From contig JBEDFR010000091.1 of assembly GCA_041175045.1 (NCBI GenBank), forward strand, positions 1-13,476: a stretch of 13,476 nt of DNA, in the 5' to 3' direction. Below the pieces are notes generated by a model. That model searched no databases. It worked only from the letters and a program-made list of their open reading frames with translations, and was not told the origin of the DNA. The DNA comes from UBA5078 sp041175045. Lineage in GTDB: Bacteria; Pseudomonadota; Gammaproteobacteria; Pseudomonadales; Pseudohongiellaceae. Positions 8,376 to 13,476 of this stretch are shown here, in pieces; position 1 is the first letter of the stretch, and every line of letters begins with the position of its first letter. Made by a program: the position numbers and the translations under genes.

Positions 8376-8432
8376 ATGGGTTTCGGAAACTCGGCCGGAC
8401 ATGGCCCTATTCCGAAGAAACCGGTTCTGTAA
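8376..8432 (+). CDS. Possible 18-codon leader peptide upstream of rpmB
   Basis: An ATG at 8376 opens an 18-codon frame (MGFGNSAGHGPIPKKPVL) ending TAA at 8430-8432, 12 bases before the rpmB start. It has AAGG five bases before its ATG, inside a nine-base segment GGCAAGGCA (8364-8372) that is repeated exactly at 8436-8444 just before the rpmB ATG. The frame spans the leader hairpin, so its translation would open the structure. The stop codon runs straight into the rpmB Shine-Dalgarno region (TAATGAGG). An open frame this short can occur by chance and the peptide resembles nothing I know, so this is a candidate only. Confidence 0.3.
   Translation: MGFGNSAGHGPIPKKPVL
8379..8422 (+). promoter_or_regulatory. 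Two-tier hairpin in the rpmB leader
   Basis: TTCGGAA (8382-8388) pairs perfectly with TTCCGAA (8410-8416). Inside it GGCC (8393-8396) pairs with GGCC (8403-8406) around a six-base loop. GGT (8379-8381) can pair with ACC (8420-8422) across a three-base bulge. No T-run follows, so it is not a terminator; a role in controlling L28/L33 translation is an inference. I do not recognise it as a described ribosomal-protein leader. Confidence 0.45.
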
Positions 8433-8444
8433 TGAGGCAAGGCA

Positions 8445-8681
8445 ATGGCTAACGTATGTATCGTGACCGGCAAAAAGCCGGCAACCGGCAACAATGTTTC
8501 TCACGCAAACAATAAGACACGCCGACGTTTTTCTCCCAACATCCATACACATCGATTCTGGGTGGAGTCTGAAAATCGCTTCGTGAAACTGAAGGTTTCC
8601 GCCAAGGGCATGCGCATCATCGACAAGAACGGCATCGATTCCGTTCTTTCCGACATTCGCGCCAACGGCGTAAAAGTATAA
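8445..8681 (+). CDS. rpmB: 50S ribosomal protein L28
   Basis: 78 residues, as in E. coli. Hallmarks are VCIVTGKKPATGNNVSHA at 4-21, TRRRFSPNIHTHRFWVES at 25-42, RFVKLKVSAKGMRIIDKNG at 45-63 and a basic C-terminal end. L28 is a component of the large subunit. GAGG and AAGG lie 7 and 2 bases before the ATG; GAGG is the better-spaced Shine-Dalgarno. rpmG follows after 38 bases on the same strand, the usual rpmB-rpmG pair. Only one cysteine is present, so this is the form without a zinc ribbon. Confidence 0.98.
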   Translation: MANVCIVTGKKPATGNNVSHANNKTRRRFSPNIHTHRFWVESENRFVKLKVSAKGMRIIDKNGIDSVLSDIRANGVKV

Positions 8682-8719
8682 TCAAATCAAATATTACCTG
8701 ATTCAGGTGGTGAGCAGCG

Positions 8720-8875
8720 ATGCGCGACAAGATCAAACTGGTGTCTACCGCAGACACAGGACATTTCTACACGACTGACAAGAACAAGCGAACCATGCCG
8801 GACAAGATGGAAATCAAGAAATACGACCCCGTGGTCCGCAAGCATGTGATCTACAAGGAAGCCAAGATCAAGTAA
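8720..8875 (+). CDS. rpmG: 50S ribosomal protein L33
   Basis: 51-residue large-subunit protein beginning MRDKIKLVSTADTGHFY, with KNKRTMPDKMEIKKYDP in the middle and ending VIYKEAKIK. This is the standard L33 pattern. It contains no cysteine, so it is the zinc-independent C-minus form. The start ATG at 8720 is preceded by AGGTGGTGAG (a GGTG/GGTGAG ribosome site). It is the last gene of the rpmB-rpmG transcript and is followed by a strong hairpin terminator. Confidence 0.97.
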   Translation: MRDKIKLVSTADTGHFYTTDKNKRTMPDKMEIKKYDPVVRKHVIYKEAKIK

Positions 8876-8916
8876 GCGCCGCGCTGCCTGATCTAGCCCA
8901 GCACTTGCCGGCAGTG

Positions 8917-8958
8917 ACGCCGCACTCTCAAATGATGGAAAGTGCGGCGTTCTTGTTC
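8917..8958 (+). terminator. Rho-independent-type terminator after rpmG
   Basis: ACGCCGCACT (8917-8926) and AGTGCGGCGT (8941-8950) form a perfect ten-base stem with a 14-base loop, followed by the T-rich TCTTGTTC. It lies 41 bases after the rpmG stop. The tail is only moderately T-rich. The hairpin also lies downstream of the convergent transposase gene, but the minus-strand side has no T-tract. Confidence 0.75.
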
Positions 8959-8974
8959 ATGCTGGCCCCCGCCC

Positions 8975-9949
8975 TCAGGCGCCCTTCTCCCTGCTCAGCT
9001 CCTTGAGCAGCTTGTTGCTCTGCGTCAGGAGCCTCGGATTTTCAACGAATTCCTTCTTCAGTTTCCCAACGGTGGTGGAAACTGTCCCGTAGCGCTTGAG
9101 CTTGAATAGCTTCGCGATCGCCTGGAGGGTGACGGCCGACAATTCCTGGCATAGGTACATGGCCACCCAGCGCGGCACATTCTTGGAGCCCGGCCCACGG
9201 GCTGCCGTGTAGATGCTCTCCTCCGTCACCTTAAACTGCTTCGCAACGGCGCTGATGATCAACTTGCAGGAAGGGCGCCATTTCGCATTCGTGTTGCGCA
9301 AGGTGCCACGAGTTGGAGCAACACTGCGCCTGGCACGCGCCGTCTTTTTGAACTTCTCATCTCCCATGATGGAGGACAGATTCTTCTTGCCGTAGAACCG
9401 CGCGGTCTCTTCGTCGACACCCGCTTCCGTGAATCGGACGAACTCCGCCAGACGTTTGGCTCCGCTGCCAATCAACTGGCCAAGTACCTCATCCCGAACA
9501 AGCCAGCCGGGAGCCTTGGACTTGCCGAGATAGGCGCCGTAGCTGGACCAGGACCAGGAGTCCAGTTCGGACTTCTTGACGCCGAGATGAATGTAGCGGC
9601 TCAGTGCCAGCAAATGCTTCTCAGGTTGCACTAGAACAGCCTTGTAGCGACCCTTGAACAGAGAACCTTCGGACTTTTTCAGACGCTGAAAATTCTGGGT
9701 GTAGAGCCCGTCAACCTGGCGCATGAAACGGCTAAGGTTGGCCTCGGGCGTCTTGATCAGCAGGTGGTAGCGATCCTTCAGCAGGCAGTAGGCATGCACT
9801 TGCACGTTCAGCCTGAAACAGGTTTCTTCCAGACCTTCGAGGAAGGCTTCGAAGTATTTCGGGCTGGGGAAAATTTTCTGATTCTCGAGCCCGATATTGG
9901 ACACGTGATAACAAGCGTCTGGAAACTCTATGCGTAGAGGTCTGGCCAT
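8975..9949 (-). CDS. REP-associated tyrosine transposase-like protein (Y1_Tnp, RAYT-like), probably inactive
   Basis: 324 residues. Residues 1-125 resemble the Y1/HUH single-strand transposase domain of RAYT proteins: MARPLRIEFPDACYHV at the start, VHAYCLLKDRYHLLIKTPE at 51-69, FKGRYKAVLV at 98-107 and LALSRYIHLG at 114-123. Tyr119 would be the nucleophile. The metal-binding HUH pair is normally NHYHLL; here it reads DRYHLL, with Arg60 (CGC, one change from CAC) in place of the first histidine. NPVRA after the tyrosine helix is also lost. Residues about 225-302 resemble the DNA-binding C-terminal domain of DnaA (WVAMYLCQEL, then LQAIAKLFK), a fusion seen in some of these families. AGGAA lies eight bases before the ATG at 9949. 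The gene looks lysine-rich and more AT-rich than its neighbours, suggesting transfer. A domesticated DNA-binding protein is an alternative. Confidence 0.85.
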   Translation of the reverse strand: MARPLRIEFPDACYHVSNIGLENQKIFPSPKYFEAFLEGLEETCFRLNVQVHAYCLLKDRYHLLIKTPEANLSRFMRQVDGLYTQNFQRLKKSEGSLFKGRYKAVLVQPEKHLLALSRYIHLGVKKSELDSWSWSSYGAYLGKSKAPGWLVRDEVLGQLIGSGAKRLAEFVRFTEAGVDEETARFYGKKNLSSIMGDEKFKKTARARRSVAPTRGTLRNTNAKWRPSCKLIISAVAKQFKVTEESIYTAARGPGSKNVPRWVAMYLCQELSAVTLQAIAKLFKLKRYGTVSTTVGKLKKEFVENPRLLTQSNKLLKELSREKGA

Positions 9950-9989
9950 GATGCTGCTTCCTGGGTGCTGTTTCTTATAATTTTCCAGG

Positions 9990-10066
9990 CAACTCCTGAT
10001 TGAGTGAGAGTTGACCCTGCTGGCGCTAGCCTAGGAATAGCCGAATTACCTGGGTCCGTCAACTCC
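9990..10066. repeat. Cluster of CAACTC/GAGTTG repeats upstream of the RAYT-like gene
   Basis: Three copies of the same core lie within 80 bases: CAACTCC at 9990-9996, GAGTTGAC at 10008-10015 (inverted) and GTCAACTCC at 10058-10066. The first and second form a six-base inverted repeat with a 12-base loop; the second and third form a perfect eight-base inverted repeat (GAGTTGAC/GTCAACTC) 42 bases apart, with further CC/GG similarity next to it. This may be the remnant of the element's recognition ends or a binding site for the encoded protein (inference). Confidence 0.5.
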
Positions 10067-10140
10067 AATACGGCACGTCCCAGAGCGAATAGATCAACAG
10101 TTTATTTACTGCTTATTCCAGTGGTTGCATAAAGCGAGAA

Positions 10141-10186
10141 GAGGCACCTTCACATGCTTGCAGCGGCAATGGCGCCAAGATGCCTC
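10141..10186 (-). terminator. Weak inverted repeat at the end of cmoB
   Basis: GAGGCACCT (10141-10149) and AGATGCCTC (10178-10186) pair at 8 of 9 positions around a 28-base loop. The repeat overlaps the cmoB stop codon. On the minus strand it is followed by the modestly T-rich TTCTCGCTTT. The long loop and weak tail make it a poor terminator; it could be a simple inverted repeat. Confidence 0.25.
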
Positions 10187-11156
10187 AGGGGGCATTCGCC
10201 AGGATCACGGCGCGGCGAGGCGCCGGCAGACCTTCCACGGTGCGGCTGCGATCGTCCGGATCAAGACTGTCGGCCAGCGACTGAAAGCGCATCCAGTCAG
10301 TGGTGCGCTGCTCATGCAGCGAGGTGACGCTTACATCGACTACGCGACAATTTTGCATGCCGCAGCGCTGCAGCCATAGCAACAGGGTGGCGCAACTCGG
10401 GATGAACCAGACATTCGGCATGCGGCAGTAACGGTCCTGCGGTACCAGGACATGGCCTTCAGGCCCCTCGACAATCAGCGTTTCCAGCACCAGTTCGCCA
10501 CCCGGCCGCAGACAGGACTTCAATTGCAGCAAATGATCTATGGGCGAGCGGCGATGATAGAGAACGCCCATGCTGAACACGCTGTCGAAGGCAGCGACAT
10601 CCTTTGGCAGCTGCTCCAGAGCCTGCTCGAAAGTGGTTGGCAGGACGAAAGCTGGAACATCCGGCACGTAACGGCTGACCATGCGGTACTGCATGGCGTA
10701 GGCAAGCTGGGAGTCGATCCCGATGGCGAGCCTGGCCCCTTCGCCTGCCATGCGGAAGCAGTGGTAACCATTGCCGCAGCCTACATCCAGGATCGCGCGG
10801 CCCTGCAAGGGCGCAAGGTGTTCTCGCAGCCTGTCCCACTTCCAGTCCGAACGCCACTCGGTGTCGATGTGCACGCCAAAGAGTTCGAACGGACCCTTGC
10901 GCCAGGGAATCAGTCCCTGCAGAGCCGAGCGCAGTTGCGCCTGCTCTTGCTCGGAACAGTCATCGGCACTGCCAATGCGCACAGCCTCCCGCAGCTCGAT
11001 GTGGCCTGCGGTCAGGGCCGGCAATGACTCCACAGCAGCCTGCCACCGGGAGAAGTCGCCGTTGTTGCGGCTGTTGAACCATTCGGGGGTGCCGAAGCGA
11101 GCCAGCGCGCGCAGGGGCCCGTTGCCCAGCAGCCGGGGAAGATGCTGGTAGCTCAT
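10185..11156 (-). CDS. cmoB: tRNA U34 carboxymethyltransferase
   Basis: Transfers the carboxymethyl group of carboxy-S-adenosylmethionine to 5-hydroxyuridine at tRNA position 34, giving 5-carboxymethoxyuridine (cmo5U) and its oxyacetic derivatives that widen wobble decoding. 323 residues, identical in length to E. coli CmoB. Visible: PWRKGPFELFGVHIDTEWRS from residue 84, including Lys87 (counterpart of the cofactor carboxylate-binding Lys91 of E. coli), ILDVGCGNGYH (methyltransferase motif I), VFSMGVLYHRRSP (with the conserved tyrosine), LVLETLIVEG and a C-terminal TVEGLPAPRRAV with its arginine pair. The ATG at 11156 overlaps the cmoA stop (ATGA), so translation is probably coupled. Confidence 0.97.
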   Translation of the reverse strand: MSYQHLPRLLGNGPLRALARFGTPEWFNSRNNGDFSRWQAAVESLPALTAGHIELREAVRIGSADDCSEQEQAQLRSALQGLIPWRKGPFELFGVHIDTEWRSDWKWDRLREHLAPLQGRAILDVGCGNGYHCFRMAGEGARLAIGIDSQLAYAMQYRMVSRYVPDVPAFVLPTTFEQALEQLPKDVAAFDSVFSMGVLYHRRSPIDHLLQLKSCLRPGGELVLETLIVEGPEGHVLVPQDRYCRMPNVWFIPSCATLLLWLQRCGMQNCRVVDVSVTSLHEQRTTDWMRFQSLADSLDPDDRSRTVEGLPAPRRAVILANAP

Positions 11157-11896
11157 GAATCTGCACTGCGGAAGGCGATCATTGAGGTGAAGTTGAAGCA
11201 CTGGAACCAGGTGTCGCAGGAACCGAAACCGGCGTCCTGCAGACGAGCCTTGTGTTCGTCAATGGTCTCCGGGATCAGGACGTTCTCCAGTGCCGAACGC
11301 TTCTGGCTGATCTCCAGTTGCGAATAGCCCTGCACCTGCTTGAACTGGTGGTACATCTCAATAAGCAGCTCATTCAGGGCGGCGTCGGGGAAGCGGATCT
11401 TCTCGGAAAGGATCAGGATACCTCCCGGCCGCATGCCATGGTGGATGCGCTGCAGCAAAGCGCTGCGACGAGCCACGGGAATGAACTGCAAGGTGAAGTT
11501 GAGCACCACCACCGAGGCATCGTGAATGTCGATCTCGCTAATGTCGGTGCAAACCGTCTGGATTCGCTCGCGATCTGAGTGAGTCGCGAGCGCGGCATCA
11601 AGCCGGGTGATCATTGCAGGCGAATTGTCGACGGCGACAATCGTGTAATCTTTGTGGGACACATGATGCGCTATGGCGAGACTCGCGCCTCCCAGGGAAC
11701 AGCCAAGGTCATAGACCTTCGATCCAGGTGTGCAGTAGCGATCGGCGAGTGTGCCGATCATGGAGATGATCGTGGCATATCCCGGTACGGAGCGATTGAT
11801 CATGTCGGTGAAGACATCCGCCACCTTGTCGTCGAAGACAAAGTCCTGCGCAGGCTGTGCGTGGGCGTAGATTCTGTCCTGGCGGGGTGACGTCAT
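11153..11896 (-). CDS. cmoA: Carboxy-S-adenosyl-L-methionine synthase
   Basis: Makes carboxy-SAM from S-adenosylmethionine and prephenate, releasing phenylpyruvate, and so feeds CmoB. 247 residues, the same as E. coli CmoA. Visible: DFVFDDKVADVFTDMINRSVPGY near 18-40, VYDLGCSLGGASLA (cofactor-binding loop), VDNSPAMI, VVLNFTLQFIP, LSEKIRF, GYSQLEISQKRSALENVL and the terminal WFQCFNFTSMIA. The frame opens 75 bases earlier at an ATG (11971), but that stretch lies on the probable promoter and the ATG at 11896 gives the family N-terminus, though its ribosome site is weak. It is divergent from the YgjP-like gene across 85 bases. Confidence 0.96.
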   Translation of the reverse strand: MTSPRQDRIYAHAQPAQDFVFDDKVADVFTDMINRSVPGYATIISMIGTLADRYCTPGSKVYDLGCSLGGASLAIAHHVSHKDYTIVAVDNSPAMITRLDAALATHSDRERIQTVCTDISEIDIHDASVVVLNFTLQFIPVARRSALLQRIHHGMRPGGILILSEKIRFPDAALNELLIEMYHQFKQVQGYSQLEISQKRSALENVLIPETIDEHKARLQDAGFGSCDTWFQCFNFTSMIAFRSADS

Positions 11897-11946
11897 TGTG
11901 GAACCAGTATGGCGGGGGCCGTGTATCGTCGGAGAACTGATTTGCG

Positions 11947-11976
11947 TATTATGCGCCAATTCATTCTTCATTAGAA
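11947..11976 (-). promoter_or_regulatory. Possible divergent promoter region for cmoAB and the YgjP-like gene
   Basis: On the minus strand TTCTAA (11976-11971), 17 bases, CATAAT (11953-11948) would start cmoA about 44 bases upstream of its ATG; the -35 matches only 3 of 6. On the plus strand TATTAT (11947-11952) could be a -10 for the divergent gene, but it has no good -35. The two -10 boxes overlap on opposite strands in an AT-rich patch, so the two promoters may compete. Confidence 0.35.
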
Positions 11977-11981
11977 ATCAG

Positions 11982-12710
11982 ATGATTGTGCACGATTCGA
12001 GTCCTGTAGAAGGCACTGCGAAGCAGAGCCTCGCTCTGCCGGTCGACTACACGGTCGTGCGCGGCAGGCGCAAGACCATGGCTGTTCTGGTGCGTCACAA
12101 GACAGTGGAGGTGCGCGTCCCGCTGTTCGTGAGTCAGGCGCAGATACAGGATTTCGTGTCAGCCCATGTTCCCTGGATTCTGCGCAAGCTCGCCCACAAG
12201 GCGCAGCAGGACGCGCAGCGTCCGGACCTGCGTGATGGTGGCTCGCTCCATTACAAGGCGCGCAATCTGCGCGTGCGTTTTGTGAGCGCCGTCGCCGAGC
12301 ATGTTGACGTCACGGCTGACGAAATCCGTATTCATGGGCCTGCACTGACCCCCGAGCGGGCTGCGAGAGTGCTGCAGCGCTGGCTTCTGACGCAAGCCCG
12401 CGAGCACTTGCCCGTGCGCACCCGCGCACTTGCGGAATATCTGCAGCTCGGTGGCCGCTTGAAGGAAGTGGTGTTTCGCAGAACGCGCAGCAAGTGGGGT
12501 CATTGCACGTCGGGTGGCCGCATTCAGTACAACTGGCTGATCATGCTGGCGCCCGATGCCGTCATCGATTACATGATCTGCCATGAAGTGTGCCACCTGC
12601 GCCACATGAATCATTCGCCGCAGTATTGGGCGCTGGTCGAATCCGTCTGCCCGGATCATCGACGCTATGTGCGCTGGCTGCGCACCCATGAACACCGGAT
12701 CTGGCTCTGA
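11982..12710 (+). CDS. YgjP-like metallopeptidase-domain protein (DUF45/M48-like)
   Basis: 242 residues with a gluzincin-type site: HEVCHLRHMNHS at 201-212, giving HExxH (His201, Glu202, His205) and a probable third ligand at His211. Upstream are the family markers VDYTVVRGRRKTMAVLVR near 21-38, TRSKWGHCTSGGRIQYNW at 168-185 and LAPDAVIDYMICHE. E. coli YgjP, of this family, has been annotated as a UTP pyrophosphatase; whether this protein cuts peptides or nucleotides cannot be told from sequence. No signal peptide or membrane segment is seen, so it is probably cytoplasmic. The ATG at 11982 is chosen because it starts just before the conserved domain; its ribosome site (AGAAA) is weak and an in-frame GTG at 11898 would overlap cmoA regulatory DNA. 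Confidence 0.88.
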   Translation: MIVHDSSPVEGTAKQSLALPVDYTVVRGRRKTMAVLVRHKTVEVRVPLFVSQAQIQDFVSAHVPWILRKLAHKAQQDAQRPDLRDGGSLHYKARNLRVRFVSAVAEHVDVTADEIRIHGPALTPERAARVLQRWLLTQAREHLPVRTRALAEYLQLGGRLKEVVFRRTRSKWGHCTSGGRIQYNWLIMLAPDAVIDYMICHEVCHLRHMNHSPQYWALVESVCPDHRRYVRWLRTHEHRIWL

Positions 12711-12749
12711 AGGGGCCAGTTCACACATTCAAACCACAGGAGCATTTGC

Positions 12750-13476
12750 ATGTTTCCAGCCAGAACAATCGCTCGCCTTGTTGCAGGGGCGGCGATCGCC
12801 CTTGCCGCGCCCATGCTGCAAGCGCAGGACTTCCCGCGCGCCACGCCCGAGCAGGTCGGCATGTCCAGCTCCGGATTGGCAATGGTGACAGAGCGCCTGC
12901 AGGCGCACATCGATCAAGGGCATATAGCTGGCGCGGTCGCTGCCGTGCTGCGTGATGGCCAGCTGGTCTATTTCGAGTCGCTCGGTCAGCGTGACCTGGA
13001 GAGCGGCAGCGCCATGCCGGAAGATGCCCTGTTTCGCATCTACTCCATGACCCGTCCTGTCACGAGTCTCGCAGCAATGATTCTCTACGAGGAAGGCCTC
13101 ATTGCACTGGATGACCCGATCTCGAAGTACCTGCCGGAATTCGCCGAGCAGCGCGTGTTTCTGGATCCGGACGCGCCGGACATGAATCAGACTCGCGAGC
13201 GTCGCGGCGACATCACGGTAGCCGACCTGATGCGGCACACCTCGGGGCTTGGTAGTCGCAGCTCGGCGATCTATGTCGCCGAACAGGTGCGGTTGCGCTC
13301 TCTCACGGCGGAACAAGTGTCCAGAAACGCGGCGCGCGTGCCCTTGTTCGAGGACCCGGGCACGGCGTTCCGCTACGGTCTTTCCGCCACTGTTCTGGGA
13401 CGACTGGTCGAGGTTGTGGCTGGCATGCCCTACGATGAATTCCTGCAGCAGCGCGTATTTGATCCACTGGGCATGC
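12750..13476 (+). CDS. Secreted serine hydrolase, beta-lactamase/esterase EstB-like (3' end beyond window)
   Basis: The 242 residues visible begin with a signal peptide (positive MFPARTIAR, hydrophobic core, likely cut after LQA at residue 25), so the enzyme is exported to the periplasm. The rest is the N-terminal part of the beta-lactamase (class C-like, Pfam Beta-lactamase) fold: TPEQVGMSS, IAGAVAAVLRDG, FRIYSMTRPVTSLAAMIL and DLMRHTSGL. The nucleophile Ser99 lies in YSMTRP, where the SxxK lysine expected at 102 is arginine (CGT). Tyr209 in FRYGLSATVLGRLVE is the probable counterpart of the catalytic tyrosine. Related proteins hydrolyse esters or beta-lactams; the substrate here is unknown. 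It begins 39 bases after the YgjP-like stop, with ACAGGAG seven bases before the ATG, and could be co-transcribed with it. Confidence 0.88.
   Translation, partial: MFPARTIARLVAGAAIALAAPMLQAQDFPRATPEQVGMSSSGLAMVTERLQAHIDQGHIAGAVAAVLRDGQLVYFESLGQRDLESGSAMPEDALFRIYSMTRPVTSLAAMILYEEGLIALDDPISKYLPEFAEQRVFLDPDAPDMNQTRERRGDITVADLMRHTSGLGSRSSAIYVAEQVRLRSLTAEQVSRNAARVPLFEDPGTAFRYGLSATVLGRLVEVVAGMPYDEFLQQRVFDPLGM

Noticed and set aside
9976..9981. A perfect TATAAT on the plus strand upstream of the RAYT-like gene
   Set aside because: There is no -35 at suitable spacing and no plus-strand gene follows; it is probably a chance match in an AT-rich patch.
10452..11027. A 191-codon plus-strand frame inside cmoB
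   Set aside because: Antisense shadow of cmoB, which matches E. coli CmoB in full length and motifs.
12729..13316. A 195-codon minus-strand frame opposite the serine hydrolase
   Set aside because: Antisense shadow of a gene with a signal peptide, a proper ribosome site and family motifs.

Overview
This window reads as chromosome from a GC-rich gammaproteobacterium. Between the left edge and rpmG it carries a housekeeping cluster known from Pseudomonas and enterics (rpmG, rpmB, radC, coaBC, algC, argB, slmA, pyrE, rph, yicC), and SlmA and the CmoA/CmoB pair are typically gammaproteobacterial. I cannot place it below class. Almost every gene is a recognisable family member. I found no tRNA, rRNA, CRISPR array or prophage.

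Layout. (1) 1-1533, minus strand: a Sua5/TsaC-type threonylcarbamoyl-AMP synthase, cut by the window edge, lies 17 bases downstream of yicC. (2) 1706-3104, plus strand: rph then pyrE, divergent from yicC. (3) 3117-7464, minus strand: coaBC, algC, argB and slmA in transcription order, convergent with pyrE; argB has its own likely promoter. The dut gene that commonly sits between coaBC and its downstream neighbour is absent. (4) 7604-8875, plus strand: radC, then rpmB-rpmG behind a good promoter and a structured leader that contains a possible 18-codon leader peptide; a clear terminator follows rpmG. (5) 8975-9949, minus strand: a RAYT/Y1-type transposase-like gene with an apparently broken HUH motif and a DnaA-C-like tail, preceded by a small cluster of CAACTC/GAGTTG repeats. 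(6) 10185-11896, minus strand: cmoA-cmoB, overlapping by 4 bases. (7) 11982-12710, plus strand: a YgjP-type (DUF45) zinc metallohydrolase. (8) 12750 to the right edge, plus strand: a secreted beta-lactamase-fold serine hydrolase whose SxxK lysine is replaced by arginine.

Functional themes are nucleotide and cofactor synthesis (PyrE, CoaBC), arginine synthesis (ArgB), RNA maturation and turnover (RNase PH, YicC), tRNA anticodon-loop modification (Sua5 for t6A37, CmoA/B for cmo5U34), ribosome assembly (L28, L33), division control (SlmA) and sugar-phosphate supply for surface polysaccharides (AlgC). No stretch over about 235 bases lacks a gene. The longest gaps are 9950-10184 (repeats upstream of the transposase), 1534-1705 (yicC/rph divergent region) and 8279-8444 (rpmB leader).

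I do not see an obvious new multi-gene system. The most interesting points are the rpmB leader, the probably catalytically dead RAYT-like protein with its local repeats, the SxxR serine hydrolase, the diverged AlgC and the missing dut.
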